DNA of 64,000 nt from Callipepla californica brunnescens (lineage: Eukaryota; Chordata; Aves; Galliformes; Odontophoridae): positions 8,199,591-8,263,590 of the forward strand of contig JALIRH010000026.1 in NCBI GenBank assembly GCA_023055505.1, given 5' to 3'. The number at the start of each line of letters is the position of its first letter. Position 1 is the first letter of the stretch. Under the pieces are notes generated by a model. The model made no database searches and was not told the origin of the DNA. It saw only the letters and a program-made list of their open reading frames with translations. Below, one piece after another: positions 1 through 14,600 of this stretch. Position numbers and translations under genes: made by a program.

Positions 1-1473
1 ATGCAGACCCTAGTCTCTGCCAGCGCAGCCATCCTTACCAAGGATGAGCAATTAAGAGGATTACCCAGTGAATTCAGCGCTGTAAATGACTGCAGAGATG
101 ATTCATTAGCTGATTGCACTGGGATAGCCTGCAGCAGCTGATTCTTGGCTGGGTCAGCAGCTATACACCACAGAAAACAGTGGGAGGGAACACTCAGTTT
201 CTCTTAGCAGTGCCCCACAAAACAATGCCATGTGGCTTTTGCTTTAGTAGGTGCCACCAAGGCCACACCTGTGTTTTTTCCTAGGCTACTACTGAAGTGT
301 GCAACAGTGACAATGAGTACTTCTCAAAGAAACTATTTCAAAGTTCCTCCTTCTCCCTTCATTTGGCATTGCAGTGAAAAAGGTTATCCAGACCACTGCA
401 GAAAGCTGTTCTGGAGCATGGCAGCTCAGACGTGATGAGCAGCAGTGCTGCCAAGTGTGCCAGGGCAAAAGTAAAAGAACCATAGGAACTACAGTGCTAT
501 CAGTACACAGAGTCATCATTCAGCAGCACAGATATCTTCAGGAAAAATACAATGATATAACATGGAAATGATTTAAAGCATAGTAGGAAGATATATCATT
601 AAGTATCCTTTCCACTTGGTAAGCAGAAAGTAATGTGAACACCCTCTCCACAAGGAGAAACGACGTTTTCAAAGTTGTTCAACGTCTTGGTATCTACGGA
701 TAAAAGATGAACATAACAGATGACACATCTAGTACTACGTACTGAACTTCTCCTTGTTGGCTATTGACATTTAGGAAGAAGAGCACAGCTGACTCAGTAC
801 CTATCTGCTGTTCTACCGCGCTGTCTTTTACACTGTACTTTAATAACCACACTTCAGCAAAGCTGTTTCAGACAGGAGTAATAAAAAGCATAATCTCACA
901 CTTTGCAAAAAATGCATCACTGCTTTTCAGTATGAAACTAATACCCCACTCAGCTCCCCTTCCATTTCCTTTTGTTCTCCTAAGTTTATATATATGACCT
1001 TTTACCTGAGACCATATCTCTTAATAAAGGTTACTCCGTTGTGCTTCAGTACAGCCTTAACCTGCTATGATTGCTGCCATGAAATTTACAAAGGTCTTGG
1101 TAGGAAAGCAGCACAGACACACAAACCCATTACTTTTAGAGAGAACTGCAATACAAAAAAGGAAATGACAAACCCTATGAGACACCTCAATATTGGCAAC
1201 TGCATCTGCGCAATATCCAATATCATGCTACTCTCTAGGAGAAAAAGGAAAGTATGACTCCTGCAGTCCAGGAGGACTGTTTAGTAAAGGCTGCAAGCAC
1301 TGATAATGGTGAGATCAAATAGAATCCCAGAATCTGTAAAAAGGTTACCAAGATTCCAATGAGCAAAAACATTCGTCTTTCATACCCATTTCCTCTATTT
1401 GGAAGTGCTTGTCATACAATAGCTGTCAGAGTTAAGGGGGCCACATAATGGGTTACTGCCCACAGCTTCATGG

Positions 1474-1500
1474 CTCAAGTATCCATCCTCAAGTATCCAT
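1474..1500. repeat. Short tandem duplication (14-bp period)
   Basis: CTCAAGTATCCAT occurs at 1474-1486 and again at 1488-1500, separated by one C. It is a small local duplication with no other visible meaning. Confidence 0.85.
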
Positions 1501-1597
1501 AAGGAATGTGCAGGAGAATTTAAGATAAAACAAAAAAACAAACCAAATATTTACAAAGTGACACAGCAACACTGCTCTCTTGCTGAGTGTACTCAGT

Positions 1598-1613
1598 ATG
1601 TGTGTGTGTGTGT
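1598..1613. repeat. Short (TG)n microsatellite
   Basis: A run of about eight TG units (ATGTGTGTGTGTGTGTT context) on the plus strand inside FAM13A intron 5. Confidence 0.85.
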
Positions 1614-4600
1614 TCAGAAACAACAGAGCAAAGATCAGTTCCAGGGGAACATTCTGTTCTCCCAAGCAATGTCAAAAGCTGGAGCTGGATTTACCTATTT
1701 ACTGTCATGTTACTCATACACAGAAAAAAAGTACGACCTAAAAGAGAAAAGTGACATAGCTATAGGAGAAACCCAGGCCCTCCAAGTTTGCATCTCATAT
1801 TACACCTCCTTTAACTAATTCTTGGAAAAGCTAAGGTGCACTTCTGACCTAAAAATCATTAAGTTTTTCACACACAGAATTCAGCAATGTTATGTTTCAA
1901 AGTGCATACCTGACGTTGCAGTAAGTTACAGCTTCCAGTGGGTCTCTACATTACTCTACAGCTGTAAGATTTGTAACCCTGTAGAGAGCATGCCACTTTC
2001 GTAATACTCAAATGGAGAGGTTTGCTGCTGATAATAAAGGCCAAATCATGCCGCAATCTGTGGGACAGATCAAATTTTCAAGAGCATATCTATTCAGACA
2101 CTTGACAAGCATTTGTTCCCTTATGTCCCTTGCACCAGAGTGCCCTGTAGCTTTACCCTGCCCTGGGCCCTACTTATATGGAAGTTCCAAGGCTCTAGAA
2201 ATCTCACACAGCAGTGGATGCTACAGTTGCAACAGGATGTACCAATAAACTTCTCCAGGACAAACTGTATTCTTCCTACTAATCAAAGAAGGACACAAAG
2301 AATGCATAGGGCTTGCAATGAAGCCAGTGAGCTACTCAGTTAAAATGGGAAAAAACTCATTTGGTGCTGTGCCCTTCTGAAACTCCCACCTTGACAGTAC
2401 TGCAGGTGAAACTACTGGCAGATTCCAGTATGAATTAGATCTCTGCAGGCTCAAAAGTATCATACACTCCATCAGCTTGGAACAATTCTTATTGTTGACA
2501 ACGCCATTGTTACAACGGCAGCATTGACATAGCTGATTTTTACAGAGGTGATAATGCTTATTATTTTGTGCAGTCTGTTTAAATGAAAAACCAATTAATG
2601 ACAAACCAAATACTGAGGAATCAAAACGGGGGCAACTGGGACATTTTTTCTTAGTAGGAAAATTCTCATCCTTCCAGCAAACAACTTTTTTTCTTCCTTG
2701 GGTACAGCAAGGATGCACAGAAACAGCCAGAGTAGTGGCTCACAAGCTTATTTTTACTGTACCTTGTTTCTTGGTACTGACTGAGAGGAACTGCTCTCCA
2801 ATGCTGAACTGTGATGTCATTCCCTGCCTACCTCTAAATTAACACACAATGAAAGAAAAACATTTCAATTAAGATACAGATGTGAGCACACATACACACA
2901 TGGATTTCATTTTCTCTACATTTTGGTTATGCGGTATTACCAAGGGGTAACGTTTTCATCACTGAACATTTGTTCAAATGGAAAGTTAACAGAAATACAA
3001 AAATAAAGCTCCTAAGCATCTCCACTTCAAAATTGACCAGCTAGGTTTGAAAGAGTTATGGGTATACAAGAAATAAGGACATGAGGATAGAAAGAGTGAT
3101 TTGTTATTTGTATCTATTGCCTTTAAATATGCGAAAGCTTAGCAATTTCACTCTGAAAATTAGACAAGAAATTGTTTTACAGTCATCTGATTTTTTACTT
3201 GCCTTCCTGAGCTACAGCCTAAAAATAACAGTCCACTTCCATTGAGATTCCACAATCTGCTATAGGTGAAAGGTTTAGAAGTTTATAAACTTTCCCCCAC
3301 AAATCTCATATTACTCATTTCCTGTCAGCTCACATATTCAAATGTCATTCAGGCTGAACCACCACATAGCCTGACTATAAACATGCCCATCTGCTCACTG
3401 GTGGACAACTGTGAACTGAACACTAGCTGAAGAAACATTACACAGAAAAGCAGTGATGACTTCCCTTTCGCTGGTGATCTTTATACCCTTGCACTTACCA
3501 CCCATCCTTCTCCAATCAGAACCCACACTGCCACTTGGAACTCTGGCCCAGGCAGGGGAGAACTGGCATGACTTACCCTAAAAAGGGGAATACTGAATGA
3601 AACATAAACGTGCGTATGACCTTCAGGAATGATTTCAGAGATCAGTGCTCATTGTCTTCCGAAGGGAAGGAACTAATCCAGTAGTGAAAGCAAGCCATTA
3701 ACGTGAGGCTAAAACAGTCCCAGGCATGAAAGAAGCATAAAGGAAACTATCTAGACCCTGCAGGCTCAGTCAGGGCAGTGTAACACTGATAAGAAGCAGG
3801 TGTCTTTCCTAATGACGTGAGCAAGCCATCACTTGGTCTGCTGCATGCATAACCATAGCAGCAGAGCACTGATGTGGCAAAAAAAGGGAGACTGCTTTGA
3901 GCTTAAGGCAGCCCAGGAGTTATATGGAATTGTAAATTTAATGCTACGGATGGACTTGCACACATTCCTTTCCCAAATAGGTAATCAAGCTATGAGCAGC
4001 ATTACATCCTCATCACAATGTTTTGTTGTTTCCCAGTGCAAACAATAGTGCTATCAGCTGACAACTTCTTAAAATTAAAAGGTATTCAGTCAATAAGTCA
4101 TTAGAGGGAAAGGTTAAGGAAAAAAATACACACAAAAAAAGCAACCCTGTAACTCTCAAAGACAATGTAACTAACAGGTTGTATGTTTTACTGCAAGGCA
4201 ATACTGACCCAAGTGATGGTACATTTTACTCGGAACTGGTGAAAGTGCTAATTCCAGAAATCTCTCAAGAGTCTCATAATACAGTCCAGATTCCTCTGGC
4301 CAATTAATTTAAAAATAATCCTTTTTACCACTTATCGGTGATCATTAATGAGTAACGTTACCTGTGTCACTCTTAAGTCTCATTTCATTGGAGCTCTAAC
4401 AGTACAACACTGTCTAGGTGCACAATATGCAGTTGTAGCTTAAAAAGAACTAGAAATTAGTTGGCAATTAAAGTCAAAGCACAAAATTATTATTTGTAAC
4501 GTTGTTGTAGGTGGATTTCTTCAATCAATATTTTTTCAAGCAGATGATAAAAACAGCCATACTGCAACTCAGAACCAACCGATCTTTCATTACTTAAATT

Positions 4601-6444
4601 ACTGCTCAGCTCAGTGCCAAAGAGACCAAACAGGACCATAACTGAACACAGTAGGAATTCTGCTCCGAAGCAAATCCTAAACGTTTTATTATGATACACA
4701 GAAACTCAGAATGTGATGTGTGCACAGCAGGTCAGATACACTAGGGAAATAAACAGGCCACACCAGGCTCTGCCCAATATAAAAATATTTATGATCCTTC
4801 AAAGTCAGAAAAACACAACACGGAGCAGATAGCTTATCAGAACATTCACCCCACTTCTCCACCTGTCTCCAACTAACAGATCCTGTCAGTCAACAGCCTG
4901 AGAATCTTCCAGACCTTCACTCAATCTGGAAATTACACTGAAGCTTGTAAAACACTCTTTAACGATAGACTGCTACAAACAAAACCCACTCTAAGTGCAT
5001 ATACATACACACACTCCAGGAAACTCACAGACCAACTTCCCAGAGAAACGGAATCTGTCCCAAGATATACATTATTTAGTCAAAGTGGCACTAGTTTTGT
5101 TTTTAAACAGGTTTACAAAGAAAAACTCCCCAGCACCTCTAAACGTAATATTACCATACGCCTGAACAACGAGCAAGAGGATGTTCTACAGTCCTGGGAA
5201 CAAAGCAGGGGCTGGGAGGCAGCCTGCAGAAATTTCCTGCTCCGTTAACGTTTTGAACTATGATCCAGTGAGAAAGTGAGCAAAGAAATCCCTTTCACTG
5301 GCACCACTTGTCTTCCCCAATGACTGAGCAATCTTCGAAACTGGTGTGACGTAACCTCCACCCCCTCCGTGCACAAACACAGCAAAAATGATAATTCAAC
5401 AAACAGGAGTCTACAGAATCAAACCTCCTTTCCCCACCTCTAAAATTAACTTTCTGTAAGCTGCCACAACCTGTAGCTGATTGAAAAGCCCTTACACCTT
5501 CCAGAAATCTGTAGCATTGCAGATTTCCCCCAACCATGACCAGCACAATCAATAAGAGATAATGTGCTCCACTCAAGTCCCGCTTCTCCTTCCCAAGTCA
5601 CTGCTCAAAGTATGAGACTTTAATGACTTTATCTGCACGATGCACATGTTCTTGGTTACATGTTAAAAGAGATGTACTTCTTAGGAAAATTTCCATGGAC
5701 TTTATTGCAAAGAGTGGGAAAAGCTTAAGGTGCATAGATCGTGAGGTGTCAAGAGGCATGCCAGCTCACAAAGGTGGCAAACATCACTGGGCAAGAATGG
5801 AAGTGCCCTCCCATATTGGGATGGGATGTGGTGTTACTGGGTATCTGGTCCATCATGATAAAAGGCTGATGTTAGCTTATAAAAAGATATGCAGTAACAA
5901 GGGGATGATATGATGACAAGAGAATTCGAGGAAAAAATAACACTACCACAATACTTATAGATACTAATTAAATTAAGTCCTATTTAGCAGCACAGAAGAG
6001 TCTGTGGCCAGGAAAAAAAAAGAGATAAGCAAAAGCAGGGCTACTTTTGTGATTCAGTATGCTGGAAAGGCATGCTAGAGAGTTTAGAGAAATGGATTTC
6101 GATAAGCTGTACTTTTTATTTTTTTTTTTTAAGCCACTGTTTCTGGGTTTGAAACTTTGATTCAAGATAACCCTTCTATGAATTGATGGCATTCTGCTCC
6201 CTGTACAACAAGGTTCAAGCTGCTCTTTCCAAACTCTCAATGAAGGATGCGCCTGGATCAGCATAGATGACCATCACAAAATAAATCCTTAACAATGTAA
6301 ATAAGTATTTTAACAAAGTAAAACCTTATTTCTTCTCTTAAGTATCTCCATTTCAAGATTCTTTTGGGGTAAGGTTAAAAGCAGCGTTCCAGAAAACAGA
6401 AGGCAGTAGTGCTTGCCTATGAAAAGCCTCTAGTCCCTTGTTAG

Positions 6445-6990
6445 TGTCATGGTTTTTTGATTTTTGTTATATTATTGATATTCCACATCATAACATCATG
6501 TAATGTATTGGGAGTTAAAGAGTTAATGCTCTAGCTGCTTGGATCATCAGTAGTTCTGAGTGTTCCTGTCTCAGAAGAGGAGAACTACATTCCCCAGAGG
6601 ACTGTGTGATGCTCTGCATTTTTACGTGTTTCCACTCAGAAGGGAAGATAAAAACTGTCTGCGGAAGAAAAGTGGGACAAGTCTGTCAGAATGGGACAAA
6701 AAGGTTAATATGGGAAAAAGAGAAAAGTGAAAGTACAGGCAGTCATGGGAAAAATAGCAGCGTGGTGTCTCAAGGTGAAACACCGTCAGTACAGCAAGTG
6801 ATCTGGGGGTTGAGGGGTGGCAGAAATACCCCTAATGAGAGTAAGCAAGTTCCTCACTCTTTTGTGGCTCACAGTATAAAAGCTGGAAAAGATGCTTAGG
6901 TAAATGCAGCTGAGCTTGGTAAAGAATCCTCACTCTCTTCCCTGTCCTTGCTGTCTGCTCCTCCCTTCCATCACAGTTCATGCATCAGCA
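6445..6990 (+). mobile_element. Probable solo LTR of an endogenous retrovirus (ERVL-like)
   Basis: The stretch starts with TGTCATGG and includes CATAACATCATGTAATGTAT and GAACTACATTCCCCAGAGG-type segments that I associate with galliform ERVL-type LTRs. A TATA box (TATAAAA) is at 6875-6881, consistent with a U3/R layout on the plus strand. No gag, pol or env reading frame flanks it, so it appears to be a solitary LTR. It lies antisense within FAM13A intron 5. The start is fairly clear; the 3' end is approximate. The family name is from memory and unverified. Confidence 0.5.
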
Positions 6991-8024
6991 AGCTGGCAAT
7001 CACTTTTCTCTACTAAATCTCATTTATTGCCACTTGGTTTTCTCCTTCAGTCCACCATTTCTAATTAATTAAACAAACTGGCAAGGCTGGGCGACATCTG
7101 CTAGGATACAAGAAAAGTAACATTTAGTGATGTTTTAAAGCATTCTTACAAAGAGCCACTTGACATATCTCAACAAACACTTCACTATATAAAGTTCGAT
7201 GCTTGTATTTCTTCTGTTTGAGAGTCTGTCTTGGTTAAGTTAGAAAACCCCATCCAAATTACATGGCCGAGGAACACGGTGAAATTTTTATAGCAGACTG
7301 CCAACAGAATTTGGAAACCGTCAGCAAGACCCAAAAACACAAGCACAATGTAAGCCCTTGTGTTTGGGTATGGCTCATTCTACTCATCTCTCTTCTAAAG
7401 CCAAGAGTAGGGCAACGCTTTCCATCTAATTTGAGTACCTTTGTCTTTCAGACTATTTTGTTGGAGCAGTTCTGGTTACCACCATACCCTTTGATAGCTC
7501 CTGTGGGAAATCTCTCAGGTCTCCATCTTTGTGCACTCACAATCACTTGTAAGCCCTTAAAAATGAAAGACTACCTTGACTTTTGCAACTGACTTGAAGG
7601 AGATAGACTCACACTTGAAAAGCCCTTCTACTGGGCTCCTTAAAGTACTCTGGCATAATAAACACATGTCTTTTTAACATAGTTTTGTTTCTTGAGTGAC
7701 AATCAGCAGATAAGCTCTCACATGCCAGACAGATCTCTTCCATTGCCCAGAAATCACTGTATCTTCAGTAACAAACATCAGGGAGAGCTCTTCAAGAATC
7801 ATCAGCCATTTTATCTCCTTCTATACAAGTTCTTTACATGAATGCTAGTAGCATCTAAAAGATTAACAAGTTTACTCTCTCTGCACTGGTCCATCATGAG
7901 AAAACAACCAATCCTCCTGAAGGCAGCTGGTATAACTTGTGCAGACTGCCCTGTAAGTCAACCAAATCACCGTATCTTTGAACGTATTGCAAAGACACTA
8001 AGGAATTCAGCTGATGTCACTTGA

Positions 8025-8256
8025 GTAGCTAGAAGGCTGAGGACATGTGGATTGTCCAGCCTGGAGAATGCCAGGCTGAAAGCTGACCTCATCACTCTAT
8101 GCAAAGTCCCGAGGACGGGAAGCAAAGGAAGGTGCCAGGCTCTTCTCCCTAAGAAATGATGAAAGAAGACAGGGGAAAGCCCTGAACTGGTCAGGCTGTG
8201 GGACTAATTTTTAAAGGCCCCTTGCAACTGAACCGCTCTATTCCATTCTAGTCTGA
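8025..8256 (+). mobile_element. CR1 LINE 3' fragment, degraded
   Basis: Sense-strand CR1 features are visible: a CAGCCTGGAGAATGCCAGGCTGA-like block (8058-8080), CTGACCTCATCACTCTATGCAA and a terminal block of TTTTTAAAGGCCCCTTGCAACTG followed by CTATTCCATTCTAG. The copy is 5'-truncated and diverged, with no open frame. CR1 elements have no poly-A tail, which fits the ending. Confidence 0.75.
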
Positions 8257-8449
8257 AGCCGTTAAATAGAAACGGCTTTCATATCAGTAATGGAAATCTG
8301 CCTATTAGCAGGATCACCGTGTAGTATTGCATACTCATTAGCACAGAACATAATCACAACAGTGTCTACCTACAGCCTATGTAACAGATCTCAGAATTGA
8401 AACAGCACGACTGACTCGCTGTAAGAAAATAAGTATTAGAAATACTCAC

Positions 8450-8609
8450 TTTAACCAGAATAATTCTTGCTAGCTCTTCACGCACGGGATTTTCTTCATC
8501 ATTCTTCAAACTTTCCACTTCAAACAAGGTATTGTAACTCTCCAGCATTTTAGTCATTATCTTGTTGCAAATCTCTTGTTCTTTTATACCTTCAAATCCA
8601 GCGGGCACA
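8450..8609 (-). CDS. FAM13A: FAM13A coding exon 5 (end of RhoGAP domain)
   Basis: This 160-nt exon completes His203 and encodes residues 204-256 (VPAGFEGIKEQEICNKIM ... LARIILVK). The acceptor is CAATTTTAG and the donor is GTGAGT at 8449-8444. The segment is the last helical part of the domain and the start of the linker. The exon ends in phase 0. I looked for the next FAM13A exon (in other species it continues about EVYYKNSLP) in 1-8449 and did not find it, so intron 5 extends past the window edge. Confidence 0.92.
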
Positions 8610-11600
8610 CTAAAATTGGATGGAAATTGAAGCAGAATGTTAGTTATTCAAAAGGGAAATGTTCCCACACCATGTCTGTGTAATAATACAGTTATGGATA
8701 CAGGCTGGCTAGCATGCAGAGGAAAATTGGTCTGGGAAAGAAGCAGCATATGGTGGTAACAACTATTATGGTTTATTCACAGTTTTTCTTAGCAATATTA
8801 ACTTAGCTATCTGCTGGTCAAGCAATCTACTCCACAAAGTCTAGGCAGAAATCAAACTGAGGCAACCTCCAAATGAGATACTATCAGTTTTGTTAAAATC
8901 TGGTTTCATGACTGAGGCACAGATAGCACGAGGCATTCAAATTCTCTGAACTGGTTATGTGAAAAGTCAGACTCCTTAGGGAAAGGATCTGATGACCCAA
9001 AAGGTACATGATTAGTCAACAAAACAAACAAACAAAAAAACCCACCAAAAACTCAAATACCATTGGCCTTTGCCCAGAGGGCTAAAGTTGGCAGGGAATG
9101 GAAGCAGCAGCTTTAAATGGCTTACTGCTTCATACGAATGGATGTGCTCCCCTGTATGAGACCAAGGATGAGATGTGAGAAACTGTATTTCATTTCCAGA
9201 CCTGACCCAGTACCAAAACTGTCACTGCAATACAGATGAGTGAGTGAGATGGAAACAGCTTCATAGAAGGAAGACTTCAACAGAAACTTTACCCAAGCCA
9301 CAATCTGACAAAGTGCAAAAACATTATAGCTGCTTTTCCTGTAAAACTGTTCCTTCACTTAAATCCTGAGTAAATGCTTTCTTCACTATTTTGAATCAGG
9401 ATCTGAAGAAAGACCATCTCCAACTCAAACCAATAAGGACTCAGGTAGGTGCACATAACTCTTCCCTCTGATCTCCTCCTCATCTTTTTTCCTGCGGAAG
9501 ACTTTATAAAATACTCCAACACTATAAATCCTTGCAATCCTTGTTCTGCCATCAAAGCAGACTGCTTTGACCTATATTCCCACCACTCGAAAGGAACAAC
9601 ACCAGTGGACGCAATGCAAGCCCTGCATTTATGTGGCATTACACTGGAGGGAACATTCACTCTGTTGTGAAAAGTATCCCCAAAGCACAACTGCCCCCCA
9701 GGATTTTCTTTCTGCCGAAGTTCAAGAAGTTGTACTCCATGACCTTTCTTCCTCTCTGACCTGGAGGATAAGTAGGCAGACAAAGTGCTGGAATGCCACA
9801 GGGGAGCAATGAGAGGAAAGCCCCTCAATCACTGACGATACTTTGCCCTTTTGGAACCCAAATCAGCAAGCCTCCCAAGCCTTTACATCATCATCCAACT
9901 GCTGCACAACAACCAGCAGCATTTTAATCAGACACTTGCATTTGCCAGCCCCTTTTGAGGGGCTGAGCAAACCCTCCCATCACACTTCTGTTGGAATGAA
10001 ATACCATTGTATCAGTGAGAGCCTGAATCACAGAGGAAACAAATACACATCGTTCTCTGAGAGATGAAAAGAACAAACAAAAACATGCAAAGAAATACTC
10101 TGCTTACTCCATAACTTATGAACCTCCTATGTCTTACACACATCCCAGCCACAGGATGGGAATATAGCCTCCCTGACATCAAGAACATGGCTGAACAAGC
10201 AGTGAAATTCAGGTCAACAGACCTCTCCGAGAGTAGCCACAGGGAAAGCATTAATCCTCCACACAGATTAGCCCAATAACGGAAAAGCCAATTATTAGTA
10301 TTCCTCCATGCTTGCTGTCTCTCAAAGTCGATATTTCTTTGGCTTACATCACAGCACAAATCCAAATTGGGAGAAAACACTGCACTAAGTCTCAAATCAT
10401 CAGATTTCCTTTTTTGAGCTGCCTGACCACGCCCTTGAGGTTTTCCTGTATTTTACACTGCACTACAATACAGGGACTGCAAATAGCCACTTTCCCCATT
10501 CTTCCATTCACTACAACTACAGAGAACAAAAGATAACCTTTCATACAAAGAACTTAAGTTGGATTTATCAGACAGTAAATAAGGAAGCAGGAGAAGTGCC
10601 GGATAAAATAAAAGTAATAAAGACCAAAAGTTTGGGAAATTAGAAAAAATACTGAGAACTCTACATAGAGAAGCTGAATGCAATGAAGGGAATTAAACTC
10701 TTAATGTTTGGAAAGTTGCCCAACCGTGAAGTTTATACAATTGTACAACAGTTTCAGTTCCTGAGTAGGAAATAATACACCTGAATAGCTAAAATGTCAC
10801 TAAAAACATCCTGTAGAGGAAGCAAGTTGGACTTCATCCTCTCTGACTCTAAACATTAACTACACAGATATTGATTTTAGATGTGTGAGCTGACAGAAAA
10901 TCACAGATCTTCCTACATCAGCAGTGCAACTGCTGACAATCATTGGCTGCTAAGTCCCTCATTCCAGCAAAACACTCCGTGCACCCAACTTAAAAAATGA
11001 TGGAAAGTTAAAACTCGGTTCAATCATCTGCTGATACTCAATTCCTTCAGCTAATCTCACAAGGATTAGCTGCCCAGAGTCAATGGTAAGACAATCCTTA
11101 TGAAGGCAAATTTGAGATAGACTTGCTCTGAACTGCGTTCTGAAGACCTCTCTCCAGATGCTTAGCTAACCAGCTGGCCAAGCCCAACGATGAAATCTGG
11201 GTGCTACAAATTCTTTTCCCCTCCTGGCAAATTTTTATTTATTTGGCCACAGATTCATCAATTTAAACATGTATTCATTAACACAGCAGAAAAGGGCATT
11301 TCAACAGTTGCTCAGAATGTGTCTAGACCACAATCTTGAACTGCCTAGAAAAGATCAAGATCTGATAAAACACACAGCTGAATTGCCAGATGGTGGAGCT
11401 TAAACAAAAAATCTACATCCAGCATTCTGAAATATTTGGATCTTGTAAAAGTACATTACTCATTTGTGATGTGTCAAGTCTTGCCTCTTCTGCTGCACAT
11501 GCATTTTGATGCATCACAACCGCAAGGCTGGCTGCATTTGTATGCACCCACAAGAGACCTCGTATCTTCAGTCTTAAGTGAACTCCCCGCCTCTCCCAGT

Positions 11601-14600
11601 CTTCTGAAACAAAATTACATCATTCTTAGCCTCATATATACAGGCCCATACCTCAAAGAAACCATTGAACCTTCTCTATGCTATCTTATGAACAGAGATC
11701 AGTTGAGGCAACAACTTTAAACCATTCTTACTAAAAGCTGCAATCTTAAGAACGCCAATTGCTTTTCCAATTGCAAAGCTCTGCATTCTACGTTAAAAAG
11801 AAAGCAGAGCAAATTTTCAAAGCTTTCCTCAACCAAGTGATGAGTAATCAAACAATTATTCTAATAGCCACTTGGGAGTTCAAATCACAGAGATATAGCC
11901 ACTAGAATTAGGAACAAACAAATTAAATGAGACGAACCTAAGCCCACTAATACATTTAGGCAGAAACTCCCTAACTTCAAAACTTGACAGTGGGTAAATA
12001 AGACTGCTCACATAACTATCGATTTTTCAATAACAAATTTATTTCTTCGCTGAAATCTGTAAGTGCTGTTTCCACTAACTCTTATACTTGTATGTGCCGG
12101 TATAAGCAGCTCTCTATGAGTCTTCTTTCTTTTGGAGGAGAAAACTTCTTTCCCCCCCACAAAATGCTTTATGGCTTTATACTGGGACAGCAAATTCTTT
12201 AATGGTCATATCCTGACGCAGTCATCTTAATCATCCGTGAGAAAGATGAGTAGTATAGTCAAAGGGACAAGCTTTGGTTTTAATCATTTCTGCAGTCTTT
12301 CTCCCTCGTCGACAGAAAAATACATTCTCCTCTCAAAAAACACGCTCCATTAAGAAGAGAGCAAGCAGCATCTACGTAGAACAGGCTCAATACCTTACTA
12401 AGAACCTAACTTCCATTTTCTCCCTCTTTAAAGAAGCCTATTTCTGGAGGCTACAGTCTTATTTGAGTGCATTCTCACATCTGGAAACACTTCCTCCCGT
12501 TACTGCTGCCAATCTCAGCAGCGTGTACAGTGAACCATCTTCAACAAAAGCAGCAAGAAACTGTGTCCACTGAAACAAACTAGTAGAACTAATGAAACCA
12601 CTCAGTCTCCAAAGGCCAAGAGAACCCCAATACCTCAAGACCAGTTTCAAAACCGAGCAGAATGATAAAGAGACCTCTCTTTATCTCTGGTGTCAAAGAC
12701 AACCACCTGTTCACAAATGAGCAGAGCTAAAAAGCATTAAGTACCCGAGCACTGCATCAGAGTCCTTTTCTCCCTATAAGCACCTTCCTCAAATCCTTCT
12801 GCATCCATCTCAGTCAATGAGAAAGAAAGCTGTAAGAGCACAATCTCCTTGCTCTTAAGCAATCTGGAGGCCAGTCATTGGATGCACCCAATCTGCTGTC
12901 AACAAAGCAAAAGAAAACAGGCTAACTGTTGTGCAATACTGCAAGTGGACATGAGAGAGCAACTAGATTCCCTGTCAGATCAAATATTAGCTTTAGTACC
13001 AAAAATAACCAGAAAGCCTCAGACACGGCCTCTGTTTCATCATTCTGTTGTTAGGGTTCTCAGCTACATTTGCCATCATTTGCTTCATAACGCTCGATCA
13101 GCATAACGGGAAAAGTGAAAAACCCAACTTACTGAAAGCAGTTTGGTCCAAACACAGTGGCAAGATTGCAAAGGTTCATCCTGTTCTCTACGTGATGTTC
13201 AGCAACTTGTATCAGAAACCGGCACAGATACTTCAACAGGCAGTAGTGAGCATCAGGCAGTTCTTTAAGGAGTTCTTTCAATTTACTTTCCCTCTGCACT
13301 TCATTTCTTCCATCTAGAAAACACGAGAAGAGAAAAAACATGCACAAATAGGCATACAAATCCTGCACATCATTTGGGAAGCAAATGAGTTTCTGTATAA
13401 ACACACTTGTCACTTCACACAGTTTACCTTCCAGGACTTCACCACCTACATCCTTTCCTGCAGCAGCTGAAATATTAGCTCCTTTAGAGAAGGCAAACAT
13501 GCATGAAGAAAAGATGCAAAGAAATTATTTGCCTGTTTAAGATAGGTATTTCTTCCAAAACTATTTGGAGATAAACAGAAAAAATTATCATGACTTCATT
13601 ACTACGAATCAGCTGGTAACGGGAGGAAATCTGATTCATTAACTTCATATCTGCAACAAAAACTCAAGATGGCTCCAGAAGGCTTTATAATGTTGAATAA
13701 CAATAAGGAATTTAACTGTGTTTGTGTCTGCACCGATCACAGTGAACTGGGCAGCCCCTGACTTGATTACCCATTACCTTCCTTTTCATTAAGCTTGAAG
13801 ACAACATACCACTCATTTCCACATAGAACACTGAAATTCACCCTGCAACATACTTGTGTTTAGGTAACAAAACAACCAGCACATAGTGCTCTTTCTTCCC
13901 CCATAATGTGCTTGCACTTACAGTAAAGAATCCCAAAGCTATCGCTCAGAAAGAAACATATATACAAGGATCACTCTACCAGCTAATTAGGTAACGCCCC
14001 TGAGAACTAATTGCCCCTCTGAACCCCACAAAGGGGCTTCAAATTGACAGGTACTTATCCATTTACTGAAGGATTTTCCATACCTTCAAAACTGGAAAGA
14101 AGCTAATAACCTCCACAGGTTTGCACTCTGAGGACACAGAAAACTGCTGACCTCATGGTATCAGCTGTATTTAGTGGGCATGATGTCCTTGTTCATTAAA
14201 TACAGTATATCATTATATGGAGAGGATTAATCAGAGATGCTTACTGCTACACACAATCAAACCTTTGTTCCCTCCTCATTACTATCTTAGTATCATGTGT
14301 GTTTTGCTTCCACTTTTGTCCTTTTAAGAATCAAGATGCATATCAGGCCATAAAATCTTCAGGAATTGCCCTAATTGAATGCCACAGAACTACTGAGCAG
14401 CAGGAGAAAGACAAATCCATTTATGGAGGTATGAAGTTCTTAGCCATATTTTCTTGTTCTTTCAGCAGGGCACTCTTGATCTTAACCTCCCACATCTCCA
14501 GTGAAAAACAGAGAGAAGGAAGTCAAACCTTACCCCTAACGCAGCTCAAAAATCAAAGATAACTTGTTAATTGCCCATTGCTGAGACAATTCACAGACTT

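Larger units (their letters stand above)
1..8449 (-). other. FAM13A intron 5 (partial)
   Basis: The stretch downstream of the exon 5 donor is non-coding as far as I can see. It holds a short (TG)n at about 1599-1613, a 14-bp-period duplication at 1474-1500, a probable solo LTR at 6445-6990 and a CR1 remnant at 8025-8256. The longest open frames (up to 128 codons at 2332-2718, minus) show no recognisable domain. Confidence 0.75.

Noticed and set aside
9355..9828. 157-codon minus-strand open frame in FAM13A intron 4
   Set aside because: It has no recognisable homology or domain, has no counterpart in known FAM13A proteins, and is near the length chance alone gives in 64 kb.
13025..13070. TTAGGG in GTTGTTAGGGTTCTC, suggesting an interstitial telomeric repeat
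   Set aside because: Only a single unit is present.
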